Part shown: piece by piece, positions 17,900 through 26,422 of the stretch
Position numbering within the stretch: position 1 is the stretch's first letter
Layout of the letters: every line of letters begins with the position of its first letter
Origin: UMGS172 sp045587185
GTDB lineage: Bacteria; Bacillota; Clostridia; Oscillospirales; Acutalibacteraceae
Length of the DNA: 59,127 bases
Assembly (NCBI GenBank): GCA_045587185.1
Contig: JAZNBS010000047.1
Location: forward strand, 1-59,127
Reading direction: 5' to 3'
Made by a program: the position numbers and the translations under genes
Notes under the pieces: generated by a model
Seen by the model: only the letters and a program-made list of their open reading frames with translations
Database searches by the model: none
Told to the model about the DNA's origin: nothing

Positions 17900-18517
17900 T
17901 TATTCATTCGTGTCAGGATTGTTTTCTGAACTTTCGGCCTCAATCAGACCGGTCTCCTGAGGTTTGTCATCTTTGACGGATTTTTTGGCATTTTTGGATA
18001 CCCAAATGGTAGAAAACAGGTCGGTTCCACCACTGTAAACCAATCCAATGCCTATAAGAACGGTGATGACTTTGGCAGTCTCAAGAGCGCAAATTATCAT
18101 AATAACACCGAAAATTATGTTGACGGCGGCAAGAATGAGCAATGCTTTCCACCCGTTTATCTTGAGTCTTAAAAGATCAAGACCATTCTGCAGTTTTTTA
18201 ACACCGCTTATGGTTATCAACGCGCCTAAAGCCACGGGCACAAGTGAAATTATTACATCTTTTTTAGCAAGCAGGATAATTCCCACGACCAGAGCCACAA
18301 CACCGAAAACCAGATCATTGCGGTAAAAATGCACAGTGACGTCTTTTTTGAAATAATTATAAAACTCAATGACCGCAACAACAAACATAGCGCCCGACAG
18401 TACATAGGCAATCATTTCATTGACGGCCTGAGGGAAGAATATGAGCACACCGCCCAAAATTACCCATATCGCAGAAGCAAGAATGGATTCCCAACTTAAT
18501 TTTTTCAAATTTTCCAT
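17900..18517 (-). CDS. DUF308 (HdeD-like) membrane protein
   Basis: 205 residues with six predicted hydrophobic helices in three pairs (near 12-32, 34-54, 70-88, 90-107, 123-145 and 147-165), the internal repeat typical of DUF308. The C-terminal ~35 residues are acidic and polar (KSVKDDKPQE, SSENNPDTNE), probably cytosolic. HdeD is linked to acid stress in E. coli; the function in Firmicutes is unknown. The gene has a perfect AGGAGGT site and a strong promoter with two overlapping palindromes, so it is likely controlled by a repressor. Confidence 0.82.
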   Translation of the reverse strand: MENLKKLSWESILASAIWVILGGVLIFFPQAVNEMIAYVLSGAMFVVAVIEFYNYFKKDVTVHFYRNDLVFGVVALVVGIILLAKKDVIISLVPVALGALITISGVKKLQNGLDLLRLKINGWKALLILAAVNIIFGVIMIICALETAKVITVLIGIGLVYSGGTDLFSTIWVSKNAKKSVKDDKPQETGLIEAESSENNPDTNE

Positions 18518-18547
18518 AATTTCGACCTCCTTCGAGTCTGCATCTTC

Positions 18548-18576
18548 ATTTTATCAACAATACGTTGTTTTGTCAA
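18548..18576 (-). promoter_or_regulatory. DUF308 gene promoter
   Basis: Minus strand TTGACA, 17 bases, TAAAAT: near-consensus, 31 bases upstream of the gene. Confidence 0.85.
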
Positions 18577-18588
18577 CAACTGTGTTGA
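18556..18588. promoter_or_regulatory. Two palindromes over the DUF308 promoter (candidate operators)
   Basis: AACAA-TACG-TTGTT (18556-18569) lies between -35 and -10. TCAACA-ACTG-TGTTGA (18573-18588) covers the -35. Both share the half-site AACAA/TTGTT theme, with centres 18 bases apart, as for a dimeric repressor binding twice. Confidence 0.5.
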
Positions 18589-18612
18589 AACCAACCCTTT
18601 GCGCACGTTTCC

Positions 18613-18641
18613 TTGACAACTTTCTGTTGCAGGTTTATAAT
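18613..18641 (+). promoter_or_regulatory. comEC operon promoter
   Basis: TTGACA, 17 bases, TATAAT: full consensus, 38 bases before comEC and divergent from the DUF308 promoter. Confidence 0.9.
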
Positions 18642-18679
18642 GTTACAGTAATATTATTTTTGTGATAGGGTGAGGATAT

Positions 18680-20866
18680 ATGCGGAGAACAGCTTTGCCG
18701 TTAGCGGCGGTGCTGGTCGCCGTTGCAACGTGCCTCTTTATTGCAGGATTTGATACTGTACTCACGGTTGGAGCGTTTCTGACATTGTTAACCGGTGTGA
18801 GTGTGATAGTCGCAAAACGTAAGGCCAGTAGTTTTAAAACGGCTGCGGTTCTTTTGGTTGGTGCAGCATATTGTGTGACGGTCTGTTGGTGTCACACAGC
18901 GAAAGTTGACCGAGCAGAGTCGCTTATCGGAACGGCTCAATCGGTCACCGCCCGTGTGGTGGAAGAGCCCGAACTGAAAGGTGACTACGGACTGTTCACT
19001 CTTGAAACCAACGGTAAAAACGGGTTTGACGGCGGTGTTTTGGGGAATATAACCTTCGAAGTATCTATGTTTTCGGGCGATGAGGCGTTTGTTGCCCGAG
19101 AGGGAGACATTCTCAAAGCAAATGTCACATTTGCCAAACTTCCCGAACGCAACCGCAAGGATTGTTATTCCCGCTCTATTTTCATTGGTGCCGATTTGGA
19201 CGATGCCAAGATTATCGGTCACGAGGAAACACTTTATACACGTTGCGTTGATATAAGACGTGCGGTAAGAAAGTGTATAAATTTATATACAAATGGTGAC
19301 ACTGCCGCAATATTGGAGGGGTTGTTGCTTGGCGGAACAGGGTCGATGAGTCCCGAACTTTATTCTGCGTTCAAGGTTACGGGAGTCAGCCACATAACCG
19401 CCATTTCGGGGATGCACATCGGTGCGTTCTGTATGATGACTGTTACACTGCTTTCAACCTTTCTCAACCGCAGAAAGGCTTCCTTTATTGCGCTGTTTCC
19501 GATGATTTTTGCGGTTATGTTGGCAGGTCTCACACCCTCGGCTGTCAGGGCAGGGATAATGTGCGGGTTGACCCTTTTGTCCAACTGTCTGCTCAAAAAG
19601 ACCGATTCGTTAAACTCCTTGGGCATTGCGGTTTGCGTGATGCTTATATTCAATCCTTTTTATGTCGGCAGTTTAAGTTTTCAACTTTCGTGTAGTGCCT
19701 CTGCAGGCGTAATTATTTTCACACCTTACGGATACAGGTTGGCCGAAAAAATCTTAAAATTTGAAATTCCTTATATCACAAAAATTGTGCACGGTATCAT
19801 TCTTACTTTCGTACAATCGGTGGGCGCCGTGCTTTGCACACTGCCGTTTCAGATGTTAGAATTCGGGTTCGTTTCGGTTATAGCGCCGCTGTCAAGTGTT
19901 TTTATATGTGCGGCGGCCGTATATACTATGACGGTCACCATAATTGCGGTTTCGCTTCACTTTTTACCGTGGGTCAACATTTTAGCAGAGTATATGTTTG
20001 CGCTGCCGTCACTTCTGGCGGATTACATAAGAATAACGGTGACTGCGTTGGCCGATATTCCGTTTGCATATATCCCGTTTGGCTATAAAGACGCCGTTTT
20101 GTGGTTGGCGCTGTCACTTGCCGTTGTTTCGCTTTGGCTCTTGCTTGACCAAGCGGGTGGGAAAAGATATGTGTCGGTTATCGTATCTGCAATGTTAATA
20201 GTGTCGCTGTGGTCATACGCCGTGTCTTCAAAAGGCGTAATCGAGGTGGCGGTGCTCGACACGGGTAACGGACTGTGTGCCGTGGTTTCGTATGAGTCGA
20301 AATGCATTGTTGTTGGTTGCGGTGACGATTTCTCCGACTGCTATGCATTACGCAACCATTTGAGGCAACGAGGAATCACCGAGGTTGAAATGTTGCTTAT
20401 CCCGTCAGACAGCGGTGTCTGTTTTGGCGGATTTGAATATATCTGTAAGGAAATCAAACCGAGGACGGTCGTCGTACCTGAAAACTTTGGGGGTTATGAA
20501 GTTCTTGAGGGCGATGTTGTGTCGGTAAAGGAAAACGAGTTGTTTTCAACCAATATCGGTTCGTGTGTTGCAAGGTCAATTAATACAAAATACGGTTGCG
20601 TTTTTGAACTTGATATCGGTCAAAGAAAAATCCTCATCGGCGCCGAAAATTATGATGCCGAGAGGTTAAAAATACAAAATGCTGACATTGTAGTAAGCGG
20701 ACGGGCTCTGCCTGAGAATTCAAACGCACAAATCACGGTAGTTTCAGCCGATGTCGGTTATAGCAATGCGTTTAGCGGCCGAAATATAACGGTTACCGCT
20801 GGATATACCGTTTCGGTAAAGTTTAAAGAGGGAAAAGGGATGACGGTTTATGCAAGCAAAGAATAA
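18680..20866 (+). CDS. comEC: ComEC/Rec2-like DNA uptake channel with degenerate C-terminal domain
   Basis: 728 residues. The N-terminus has hydrophobic segments and an OB-like extracytoplasmic domain (about 75-180). The competence core (about 205-500) includes SHITAISGMHIG and LTPSAVRAGIM, family hallmarks, and some ten helices. The last ~210 residues stand where the metallo-beta-lactamase domain should be: LDTGNGLCAVV aligns with its opening, but the HxHxDH motif is replaced by LLIPSDSGVCFGG, so no metal site is visible. DNA translocation may remain while strand degradation is lost or supplied elsewhere. It overlaps holA by 17 bases, a common arrangement. Confidence 0.88.
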   Translation: MRRTALPLAAVLVAVATCLFIAGFDTVLTVGAFLTLLTGVSVIVAKRKASSFKTAAVLLVGAAYCVTVCWCHTAKVDRAESLIGTAQSVTARVVEEPELKGDYGLFTLETNGKNGFDGGVLGNITFEVSMFSGDEAFVAREGDILKANVTFAKLPERNRKDCYSRSIFIGADLDDAKIIGHEETLYTRCVDIRRAVRKCINLYTNGDTAAILEGLLLGGTGSMSPELYSAFKVTGVSHITAISGMHIGAFCMMTVTLLSTFLNRRKASFIALFPMIFAVMLAGLTPSAVRAGIMCGLTLLSNCLLKKTDSLNSLGIAVCVMLIFNPFYVGSLSFQLSCSASAGVIIFTPYGYRLAEKILKFEIPYITKIVHGIILTFVQSVGAVLCTLPFQMLEFGFVSVIAPLSSVFICAAAVYTMTVTIIAVSLHFLPWVNILAEYMFALPSLLADYIRITVTALADIPFAYIPFGYKDAVLWLALSLAVVSLWLLLDQAGGKRYVSVIVSAMLIVSLWSYAVSSKGVIEVAVLDTGNGLCAVVSYESKCIVVGCGDDFSDCYALRNHLRQRGITEVEMLLIPSDSGVCFGGFEYICKEIKPRTVVVPENFGGYEVLEGDVVSVKENELFSTNIGSCVARSINTKYGCVFELDIGQRKILIGAENYDAERLKIQNADIVVSGRALPENSNAQITVVSADVGYSNAFSGRNITVTAGYTVSVKFKEGKGMTVYASKE

Positions 20867-21917
20867 TACCTCATATTCAAGTGAAAGTGACCTTCGGGCA
20901 CAGATAAAATCGGGCAATCTTGCACCGTGTTATATGATTTTCGGTGAGGAACATTATCTTATAAAGACCTATGTAGAAAAGATGATCAAAGCCTCAGTCA
21001 GTGATTTTGAGGATTTCAATGTAAGCCGTTTTGACGGCAAGACCTCTGTACAGGAGGTCTATGATGCTGTGCAGAGTTTTCCTATGATGACCGACCGCAA
21101 GATAGTCACGCTGTGCGACTATCCGTTTGATAAAGCCACGTCATCCGAAACCGAGAAGATAATGTCAATGTTGGGGGATATGCCTGCGACCACCGTTCTG
21201 GTGTTGTGGTTTGAAACGGTTGAGATAAATCAGAAAAAACCAGGCGATAAATTTTCAAAACTTATGAAAGCGGTGCGCGAATCGGGCGGTGAGGTCTGCT
21301 ATCTCGGGCACAGAACTGAGTCCGAGATTGTCAAACTGCTGCAGAACGGCGCCGCACGCCGTCTGTGCCGTTTGGACAACACCGCGGCGCGCTATATGAT
21401 AGAGAACTGCTCAGATGATTTGGGCACTTTGATAAACGAACTTGAAAAACTCTGCGCTTTTGTGGGCGAGGGCGGAACAGTGACCCGTGAAACGGTCGAC
21501 AAGGTCTGCTCAAGGTCGGTTGAAGCCAGTGTTTACAACGTTTCAAAAGCGGTTTTGAGAGGTGACCTGCAAGACGCTTTAAAACTGCTTGATGACCTGT
21601 TCTATATGAACACCGATGCCGCATATATCCTGACCGTCCTTTCATCCGCATATGTTGATATCTACCGTTGCTTTGCCGCAAGGTCAAGGGGCGAAAGAAT
21701 AGAAACAATAGCCAAAGAATTCGGTTATGGCAATCTGGCTTTCCGTCTCAACGATGCCGAAAGGAATATGCGAAAATTTTCAGAGCAACAGATAACCGAG
21801 TCGCTGAAATGCCTGTCCCGTTGTGACGAAGCGGTTAAGGGTTCAAGGGTGGACGGCAGAACGGCTTTGGAAAAGGCTTTGGTCGAACTTGTTGTTATCG
21901 CACAGGGTAAAAAATAA
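20850..21917 (+). CDS. holA: DNA polymerase III delta subunit
   Basis: 355 residues. Clamp-loader delta features: YMIFGEEHYLIKTYVEKM near residue 30, FDGKTSVQEVYDAVQSFPMM near 66 and VLVLWFE near 118, then an AAA-like middle and a helical C-terminal collar. It opens the beta clamp. The start overlaps the end of comEC and the stop overlaps the next start (TAATGA), so comEC, holA and the Toprim gene are co-translated. Confidence 0.92.
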   Translation: MQAKNNTSYSSESDLRAQIKSGNLAPCYMIFGEEHYLIKTYVEKMIKASVSDFEDFNVSRFDGKTSVQEVYDAVQSFPMMTDRKIVTLCDYPFDKATSSETEKIMSMLGDMPATTVLVLWFETVEINQKKPGDKFSKLMKAVRESGGEVCYLGHRTESEIVKLLQNGAARRLCRLDNTAARYMIENCSDDLGTLINELEKLCAFVGEGGTVTRETVDKVCSRSVEASVYNVSKAVLRGDLQDALKLLDDLFYMNTDAAYILTVLSSAYVDIYRCFAARSRGERIETIAKEFGYGNLAFRLNDAERNMRKFSEQQITESLKCLSRCDEAVKGSRVDGRTALEKALVELVVIAQGKK

Positions 21918-22507
21918 TGATACATTTAAAAGAAGCCATTATTGTTGAGGGAAAATACGACAAGATAAAACTCAAAAACTTTATCGATGCCGAAATCTTC
22001 ACTACCGACGGTTTTGCTATATTCAAAAACCGCAAGAAGACCGAAATGCTCAAAAAAATTGCCGAGCAAAGGGGTCTTATCGTCCTTACTGACAGTGATT
22101 CGGCAGGTTTTGTGATAAGAGGGCATCTGACAAGCGTTATAAACCCCAAATATATCACCAACGTCTTTGTGCCCGAAATAAAGGGTAAAGAAAAACGCAA
22201 ACCTGAGGCTTCGGCACAAGGTCTGCTCGGTGTCGAGGGACTGTCAATGCAGGTTATAACCGAGGCACTTAAAAGAGCAGGGGTCAATGTTGACTCAACC
22301 GTACCGCAAGAGCACACCGAAAAAATCAACCACACGGATTTGTTCAAGTTGGGTCTGTCGGGCGGTGCTGATTCAAAGAGAAGGCGCAAAAACCTATGTG
22401 ACCGATTGCAGTTGCCCACAGGGATGTCAACAAATCAACTGCTTACAGCGTTAAACTCACTTTATTCAAAAGAGGAACTTTACAGACTGTTTGAAATCGA
22501 GGTGTGA
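21917..22507 (+). CDS. Toprim/DUF4093 protein, ribonuclease M5-like
   Basis: 196 residues. The Toprim core starts at the N-terminus: AIIVEGKYDKIKL with the conserved Glu near residue 10, then VLTDSDSAG near 57 with the DxD pair. The second half is helical and fits DUF4093. The same layout occurs in RNase M5, which matures 5S rRNA in low-GC Firmicutes, and this type is the usual M5-like protein in Clostridia, but the RNA substrate is inferred only. It overlaps holA by 1 base. Confidence 0.8.
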   Translation: MIHLKEAIIVEGKYDKIKLKNFIDAEIFTTDGFAIFKNRKKTEMLKKIAEQRGLIVLTDSDSAGFVIRGHLTSVINPKYITNVFVPEIKGKEKRKPEASAQGLLGVEGLSMQVITEALKRAGVNVDSTVPQEHTEKINHTDLFKLGLSGGADSKRRRKNLCDRLQLPTGMSTNQLLTALNSLYSKEELYRLFEIEV

Positions 22508-22509
22508 AA

Positions 22510-23508
22510 ATGAGAACCGAAAACATAAGGTTGCGCTTGCTCAAGGTTTTGGAGATTCTCAAAGTCCAAAGTGACAAAGAGCATCCGATTTCGGCAACCG
22601 ATTTGATTGAGCAACTTAAAAAATACGGCATTGATGCCGAACGCAAGGCGATTTATAAGGATATGGAAGCCTTGATGGATGCAGGCGTTAATGTCGCGAA
22701 AACGGGCACACCCAAAAGAGGGTATTACATTGCCGACGGCGGTTTTGAACTGCCTGAGGTAAGTCTGCTTATAGACGCAGTTCAGTCGGCAGGGTTTATC
22801 CCCAAGGCAAAATCCCGTCAACTTGTTGAAAAACTGCAAAGGCTTGTTAGTTGCCATCAGGCACAGGAACTTAAAAACAGAATATGTATCGAGCACCGTT
22901 CCAAAAGCGTAAATGAGGGGATATATAAGAACATTGAACTTCTGAATGTGGCAATAACCAAGCAACTAAGGGTTAAGATAAAGTATACCAAGAATCAGTT
23001 AAAGGGGACAAATCTCACGGCTACTTTAAAGGATATGGTGATAAATCCGTACGCGCTTTTGTGGGAGGCCGACCACTATTATCTTATCGGCAACAACCAA
23101 AAGTATGAAAACCTGACCCACCTGAGGGTTGACCGCATTGACGAGGTTACGTTGACTAAAGAAAAGTGCCGACATTTTTCTGAGGTTTCGGATTACAGTC
23201 AGAGATTTGACACTGCCGATTATTCACGTAAGGTGTTCAATATGTTTGGCGGTGAAAAGTGCCGTATAGACCTTGAGTGTGATGTGAAACTTCTTCAACA
23301 GATAACCGATAAGTTTTCGGACGGCATCTTTATCCGCCACAGCGAGGGTGAGAAAACGTTTCGTTTTGCCGCCGAAGCCTTGGTGAGCGACGGTCTTGTG
23401 GGATGGCTTATGCAGTTTGGTGACGGCATTAAGGTTTTGTCACCTGAATCTTTAAAACAAAGCGTTATCGAAAACGCCGAAAAGTTGGTTGGAATTTACA
23501 AAAGATAA
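22510..23508 (+). CDS. WYL-domain transcriptional regulator
   Basis: An N-terminal winged helix-turn-helix (about 1-75, DeoR/YafY type) is followed by a WYL domain with NPYALLWEADHYYLIG near residue 177 and LRVDRIDEV near 205, and a C-terminal WCX-like part (about 245-330). WYL proteins bind DNA and sense nucleic acid or nucleotide ligands. I chose the ATG at 22510 because GAGGTG lies 5 bases before it; a GTG 6 bases upstream is less well placed. The target is unknown. Place in a DNA-uptake/replication operon makes a DNA- or stress-linked role plausible. Confidence 0.85.
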   Translation: MRTENIRLRLLKVLEILKVQSDKEHPISATDLIEQLKKYGIDAERKAIYKDMEALMDAGVNVAKTGTPKRGYYIADGGFELPEVSLLIDAVQSAGFIPKAKSRQLVEKLQRLVSCHQAQELKNRICIEHRSKSVNEGIYKNIELLNVAITKQLRVKIKYTKNQLKGTNLTATLKDMVINPYALLWEADHYYLIGNNQKYENLTHLRVDRIDEVTLTKEKCRHFSEVSDYSQRFDTADYSRKVFNMFGGEKCRIDLECDVKLLQQITDKFSDGIFIRHSEGEKTFRFAAEALVSDGLVGWLMQFGDGIKVLSPESLKQSVIENAEKLVGIYKR

Positions 23509-23546
23509 CACCTATGGGACTTTTTTCAAAATCTTATAAAAAACGC

Positions 23547-23575
23547 TTGCAATTTGAAAAGTCTTGTGTTATAAT
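23547..23575 (+). promoter_or_regulatory. rpsB operon promoter
   Basis: TTGCAA, 17 bases, TATAAT, giving a ~140-nt leader before rpsB. Confidence 0.85.
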
Positions 23576-23581
23576 ACTTCG

Positions 23582-23695
23582 GCTCGGAGTATGCCAAGTT
23601 CCGAGTCAAAAAATTCACACGTATCCGTGGGATTGTCCCAAATGACGAAACGGTGTCTGCAAAATGCAGAAAAGCCGTCAATTAAAACGGATGCG
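23582..23695 (+). ncRNA. Structured rpsB leader (candidate S2 autoregulatory element)
   Basis: First a hairpin CTCGGA / TCCGAG. Then a closed junction: a long-range stem CGTATCCGT (23620-23628) with ACGGATGCG (23687-23695) encloses hairpin GGGA-TTG-TCCC (23629-23639) and hairpin GACG..TCTGCA-AAA-TGCAGA..CGTC (23644-23679). The rpsB Shine-Dalgarno GGAGG follows ~14 bases later. The position and compact junction fit an r-protein S2 leader. I infer autoregulation from placement. Confidence 0.65.
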
Positions 23696-23721
23696 GCGGT
23701 ATAACCGAAGGAGGAAAAATT

Positions 23722-24462
23722 ATGGCAGTAGTATCAATGAAACAGCTGCTCGAGGCCGGTGTTCATTTCGGACATCAGACCCGTCGCTGGAACCCGAAAA
23801 TGGCTGAGTACATTTTCACCGAGCGTAACGGTATCTACATTATTGACTTGCAGAAGACCGTTAAGAAGCTCAACGAGGCATATCTCTTCGCTCGCGATAT
23901 CGCAGCAGAGGGCAAGGATATCCTTTTCGTAGGCACCAAGAAGCAGGCTCAGGATTCCGTTAAGGAAGAGGCTATTAACTGCTCTATGCCTTATGTCAAC
24001 GCACGTTGGCTCGGCGGTATGCTTACCAACTTCCGCACCATCCGTACCAGAATTGCCCGTCTTGACCAACTTAACAAGATGAAGGAAGACGGCACTTTCG
24101 ATCTTCTCCCCAAGAAGGAAGTTATCGGTCTTGAACTCGAGATCGAGAAACTTGAGAAGTTCCTTGGCGGTATCAAGGATATGCAGAAGATTCCCGGTGC
24201 ATTGTTCATCGTTGACCCCCGCAAGGAAAGAATTGCTGTTCAGGAAGCCAAGAAACTTGGTATTCCCATTATTGCTATCGTTGATACCAACTGCGATCCC
24301 GATGAGATTGATGCAGTTATCCCCGGTAACGACGACGCTATCCGTGCAGTAAAACTTATTGCTTCTACCATTGCTGCCGCTGTCATCGAAGCAAGACAGG
24401 GCGAGCAGGCAGCTCCCGCTGAAGAAGCAGAGGAAGCAGTTGCAGAGGAGACCGCTGAATAA
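23722..24462 (+). CDS. rpsB: 30S ribosomal protein S2
   Basis: 246 residues with family blocks HFGHQTRRWNPKM, IYIIDLQKT, RWLGGMLTNF and IAIVDTNCDPD. An acidic Ala/Glu-rich tail (about 225-246) is common in S2. It follows GGAGG, eight bases from the ATG, and its own structured leader. With tsf it forms the conserved rpsB-tsf pair. Codon choice is biased toward optimal codons, as in highly expressed genes. Confidence 0.98.
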   Translation: MAVVSMKQLLEAGVHFGHQTRRWNPKMAEYIFTERNGIYIIDLQKTVKKLNEAYLFARDIAAEGKDILFVGTKKQAQDSVKEEAINCSMPYVNARWLGGMLTNFRTIRTRIARLDQLNKMKEDGTFDLLPKKEVIGLELEIEKLEKFLGGIKDMQKIPGALFIVDPRKERIAVQEAKKLGIPIIAIVDTNCDPDEIDAVIPGNDDAIRAVKLIASTIAAAVIEARQGEQAAPAEEAEEAVAEETAE

Positions 24463-24479
24463 TTTTCAGTAAATTCTAA

Positions 24480-24512
24480 GCCGGTGAGAGCAAGTCTTTT
24501 GCCGGCATTTTT
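24480..24512 (+). terminator. Hairpin between rpsB and tsf (attenuator-like)
   Basis: Stem GCCGG / CCGGC with some inner pairs, followed by ATTTTT. It lies 18 bases after rpsB and 29 before tsf, so it could lower tsf mRNA relative to rpsB or protect the rpsB 3' end. Confidence 0.5.
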
Positions 24513-24540
24513 GAAAAATATAAATTTGGAGGAATGTAAA

Positions 24541-25452
24541 ATGGCATTCACAGCTAAAGACGTACAGGCTCTTCGCGAGAAGACTGGTTGCGGAATGATG
24601 GATTGTAAGAAGGCTCTTACCGAGTGCGACGGAAATATGGACGCCGCTGTTGATTACCTCAGAGAGAAGGGACTTGCTTCTCAGGCCAAGAAAGCAAGCC
24701 GTATCGCCGCTGAGGGTACTGTTGCTGTTGCAACCGCAAATGGTGCCAGCGCAGTTGTTGAAGTAAACTCTGAGACCGACTTCGTTGCTTCCAATGACGA
24801 GTTCAAGGCTTTCGCAGTCAAGGTTGCAGAGGTTGTTGCAAAGACTAATCCCGCTGATGTTGATGCTCTTCTTGCCGCTAAGGACGATGAGTCCGGTAAG
24901 ACTGTTGACGAACTTAAGCAGGATATCTTCCTCAAATTCCGTGAAAATATGCAGATTCGCCGTTTTGCCCGTTATGAGGGTGTAGTTGCTACCTATGTTC
25001 ATATGGGTGGTAAAATCGGTGTTATGGTTAAAATTGACACCGACCTCGAAGCATCTGACGCACTTCTCACCATGGGTAAGAACGTCGCTATGCAGATTGC
25101 CGCTATGAACCCCTCTTATCTCGACCCCGCTTCTGTTCCTGCAGAGGTTCTTGAGAAAGAAAAGGCTATCATGGTTGCTCAGATGAAGGAAGACCCCAAG
25201 ATGGCAGGCAAGCCCGATCAGGTTTTGGCTAAAATCGTTGAGGGCAAGATTGGCAAGTACTACAAGGAGAACACCCTTGTTGAGCAGACCTTCATTATGG
25301 ACGATATCGCAGTTGGCAAGTATGTTGCCAACACTGCCAAGGAACTTGGCGGCAACGTTAAGATTGCTGACTTTGTCCGTTTTGAAAAGGGCGAAGGTAT
25401 CGAGAAGCGTGTTGACGATTTCGCATCCGAAGTCGCAGGCATGGTTAAGTAA
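24541..25452 (+). CDS. tsf: Translation elongation factor Ts
   Basis: 303 residues. It starts MAFTAKDVQALREKTG, the family N-terminus (UBA-like), then CKKALTECDGNMDAAVDYLREKG and the diagnostic NSETDFVASND near 80, which contacts EF-Tu. The rest is the dimerisation domain. It exchanges nucleotide on EF-Tu. I chose the ATG at 24541 with GGAGG 7 bases before; the upstream in-frame extension lies in the rpsB-tsf hairpin and is not coding. Confidence 0.98.
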   Translation: MAFTAKDVQALREKTGCGMMDCKKALTECDGNMDAAVDYLREKGLASQAKKASRIAAEGTVAVATANGASAVVEVNSETDFVASNDEFKAFAVKVAEVVAKTNPADVDALLAAKDDESGKTVDELKQDIFLKFRENMQIRRFARYEGVVATYVHMGGKIGVMVKIDTDLEASDALLTMGKNVAMQIAAMNPSYLDPASVPAEVLEKEKAIMVAQMKEDPKMAGKPDQVLAKIVEGKIGKYYKENTLVEQTFIMDDIAVGKYVANTAKELGGNVKIADFVRFEKGEGIEKRVDDFASEVAGMVK

Positions 25453-25482
25453 TTTAAGCAAATTGAATACTTTTTAGGACGT

Positions 25483-25517
25483 AAAACCTCACAAGGCTTT
25501 GGCCCTGTGAGGTTTTT
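25483..25517 (+). terminator. tsf terminator
   Basis: Stem AAAACCTCACA / TGTGAGGTTTT with a loop AGGCTTTGGCCC and a T-run, 30 bases after tsf. Confidence 0.9.
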
Positions 25518-25545
25518 GCTGTTTCTTTGTGTCTTGAAATTTGCC

Positions 25546-25572
25546 GTAAGGGGGGCGTTTCGCTTCCCTTAC
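25546..25572. repeat. Perfect 12-bp hairpin after tsf
   Basis: GTAAGGGGGGCG-TTT-CGCTTCCCTTAC, all 12 pairs formed with two G-T pairs, not followed by a T-run. It looks like a dispersed palindromic element rather than a terminator. Confidence 0.5.
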
Positions 25573-25602
25573 AAAAATATCATATTTCACACACAGTTCT
25601 GA

Positions 25603-25631
25603 TTGACTTTATCGGTGTTATATTGTAAAAT
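25603..25631 (+). promoter_or_regulatory. pyrH operon promoter
   Basis: TTGACT, 17 bases, TAAAAT, 50 bases before pyrH. It may drive the whole run of genes to luxS, since no strong terminator follows until then. Confidence 0.8.
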
Positions 25632-25681
25632 AGAAGAGAAAATATAATAGCCGAAAAAGGCTATGACAGGATGTGTTAATT

Positions 25682-26386
25682 ATGGAACCTGCATTTAAAA
25701 GAATATTGCTCAAACTTTCGGGCGAGGTGCTCGCCGGTGAGCAGAAAACAGGTATTGATTTTTCGATGGTAGAAACCGTTTGCAAGCGTATTAAAACGGT
25801 TGTTGAGAACGGTGTTCAGGTCGGCATCGTCATTGGTGGCGGTAACTTCTGGCGCGGACGTTCCTCGGGTAATATGGACCGAAACACTGCTGACAGTATG
25901 GGTATGCTGGCTACCGTTATCAACTGCTTGGGTGTCTCTGATACCCTTCAGCAGATGGGTGTTAAGGCTTCGGTTATGTCGGCTGTTGAAATGAACAAAA
26001 TTGCCGATTTCTTCACCGCACGCGAGGCTAAAAAGAGACTTGATGCAGGTGAGGTTGTCCTTTTTGCCGCAGGTACGGGAAGTCCTTTCTTTTCAACCGA
26101 TACGGGCGCCGCTTTGCGTGCCGCCGAAATTGACGCTGATGTCATTTTTAAGGCAACCAATGTTGACGGTGTTTACGACAAAGACCCCAACAAGTATACG
26201 GATGCGGTCAAGTATGACACTCTGAGTCATTCCGAGGTTTTGGCAAAAGACCTTCATGTTATGGATGCCGCCGCCGCGTCGCTCTGCCGCGACCGTGACA
26301 TTAACATCCTTGTTTTCAACCTTAACGACCCTGACAATATTGTCCGTGCCGTTATGGGCGAGAAAATCGGAACTCTTGTTAAATAA
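25682..26386 (+). CDS. pyrH: UMP kinase
   Basis: 234 residues of the amino-acid-kinase fold: ILLKLSGEVLAG near the start, IVIGGGNFWRGR near 55, AADSMGML-type region, LFAAGTGSPFFSTDTGAALRA near 125 and KATNVDGVYDKDP near 155. It phosphorylates UMP to UDP. The ATG at 25682 has AGGATG eight bases before it; an in-frame GTG 9 bases earlier overlaps that site and is less likely. Confidence 0.97.
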   Translation: MEPAFKRILLKLSGEVLAGEQKTGIDFSMVETVCKRIKTVVENGVQVGIVIGGGNFWRGRSSGNMDRNTADSMGMLATVINCLGVSDTLQQMGVKASVMSAVEMNKIADFFTAREAKKRLDAGEVVLFAAGTGSPFFSTDTGAALRAAEIDADVIFKATNVDGVYDKDPNKYTDAVKYDTLSHSEVLAKDLHVMDAAAASLCRDRDINILVFNLNDPDNIVRAVMGEKIGTLVK

Positions 26387-26422
26387 TAAACAGTGAAAAA
26401 CCAACTTTAAGGAGAAAATTAC

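Noticed and set aside
24466..25461. 331-codon minus-strand ORF
   Set aside because: Antisense to tsf, whose strong codon bias leaves the reverse frame open; no family features.
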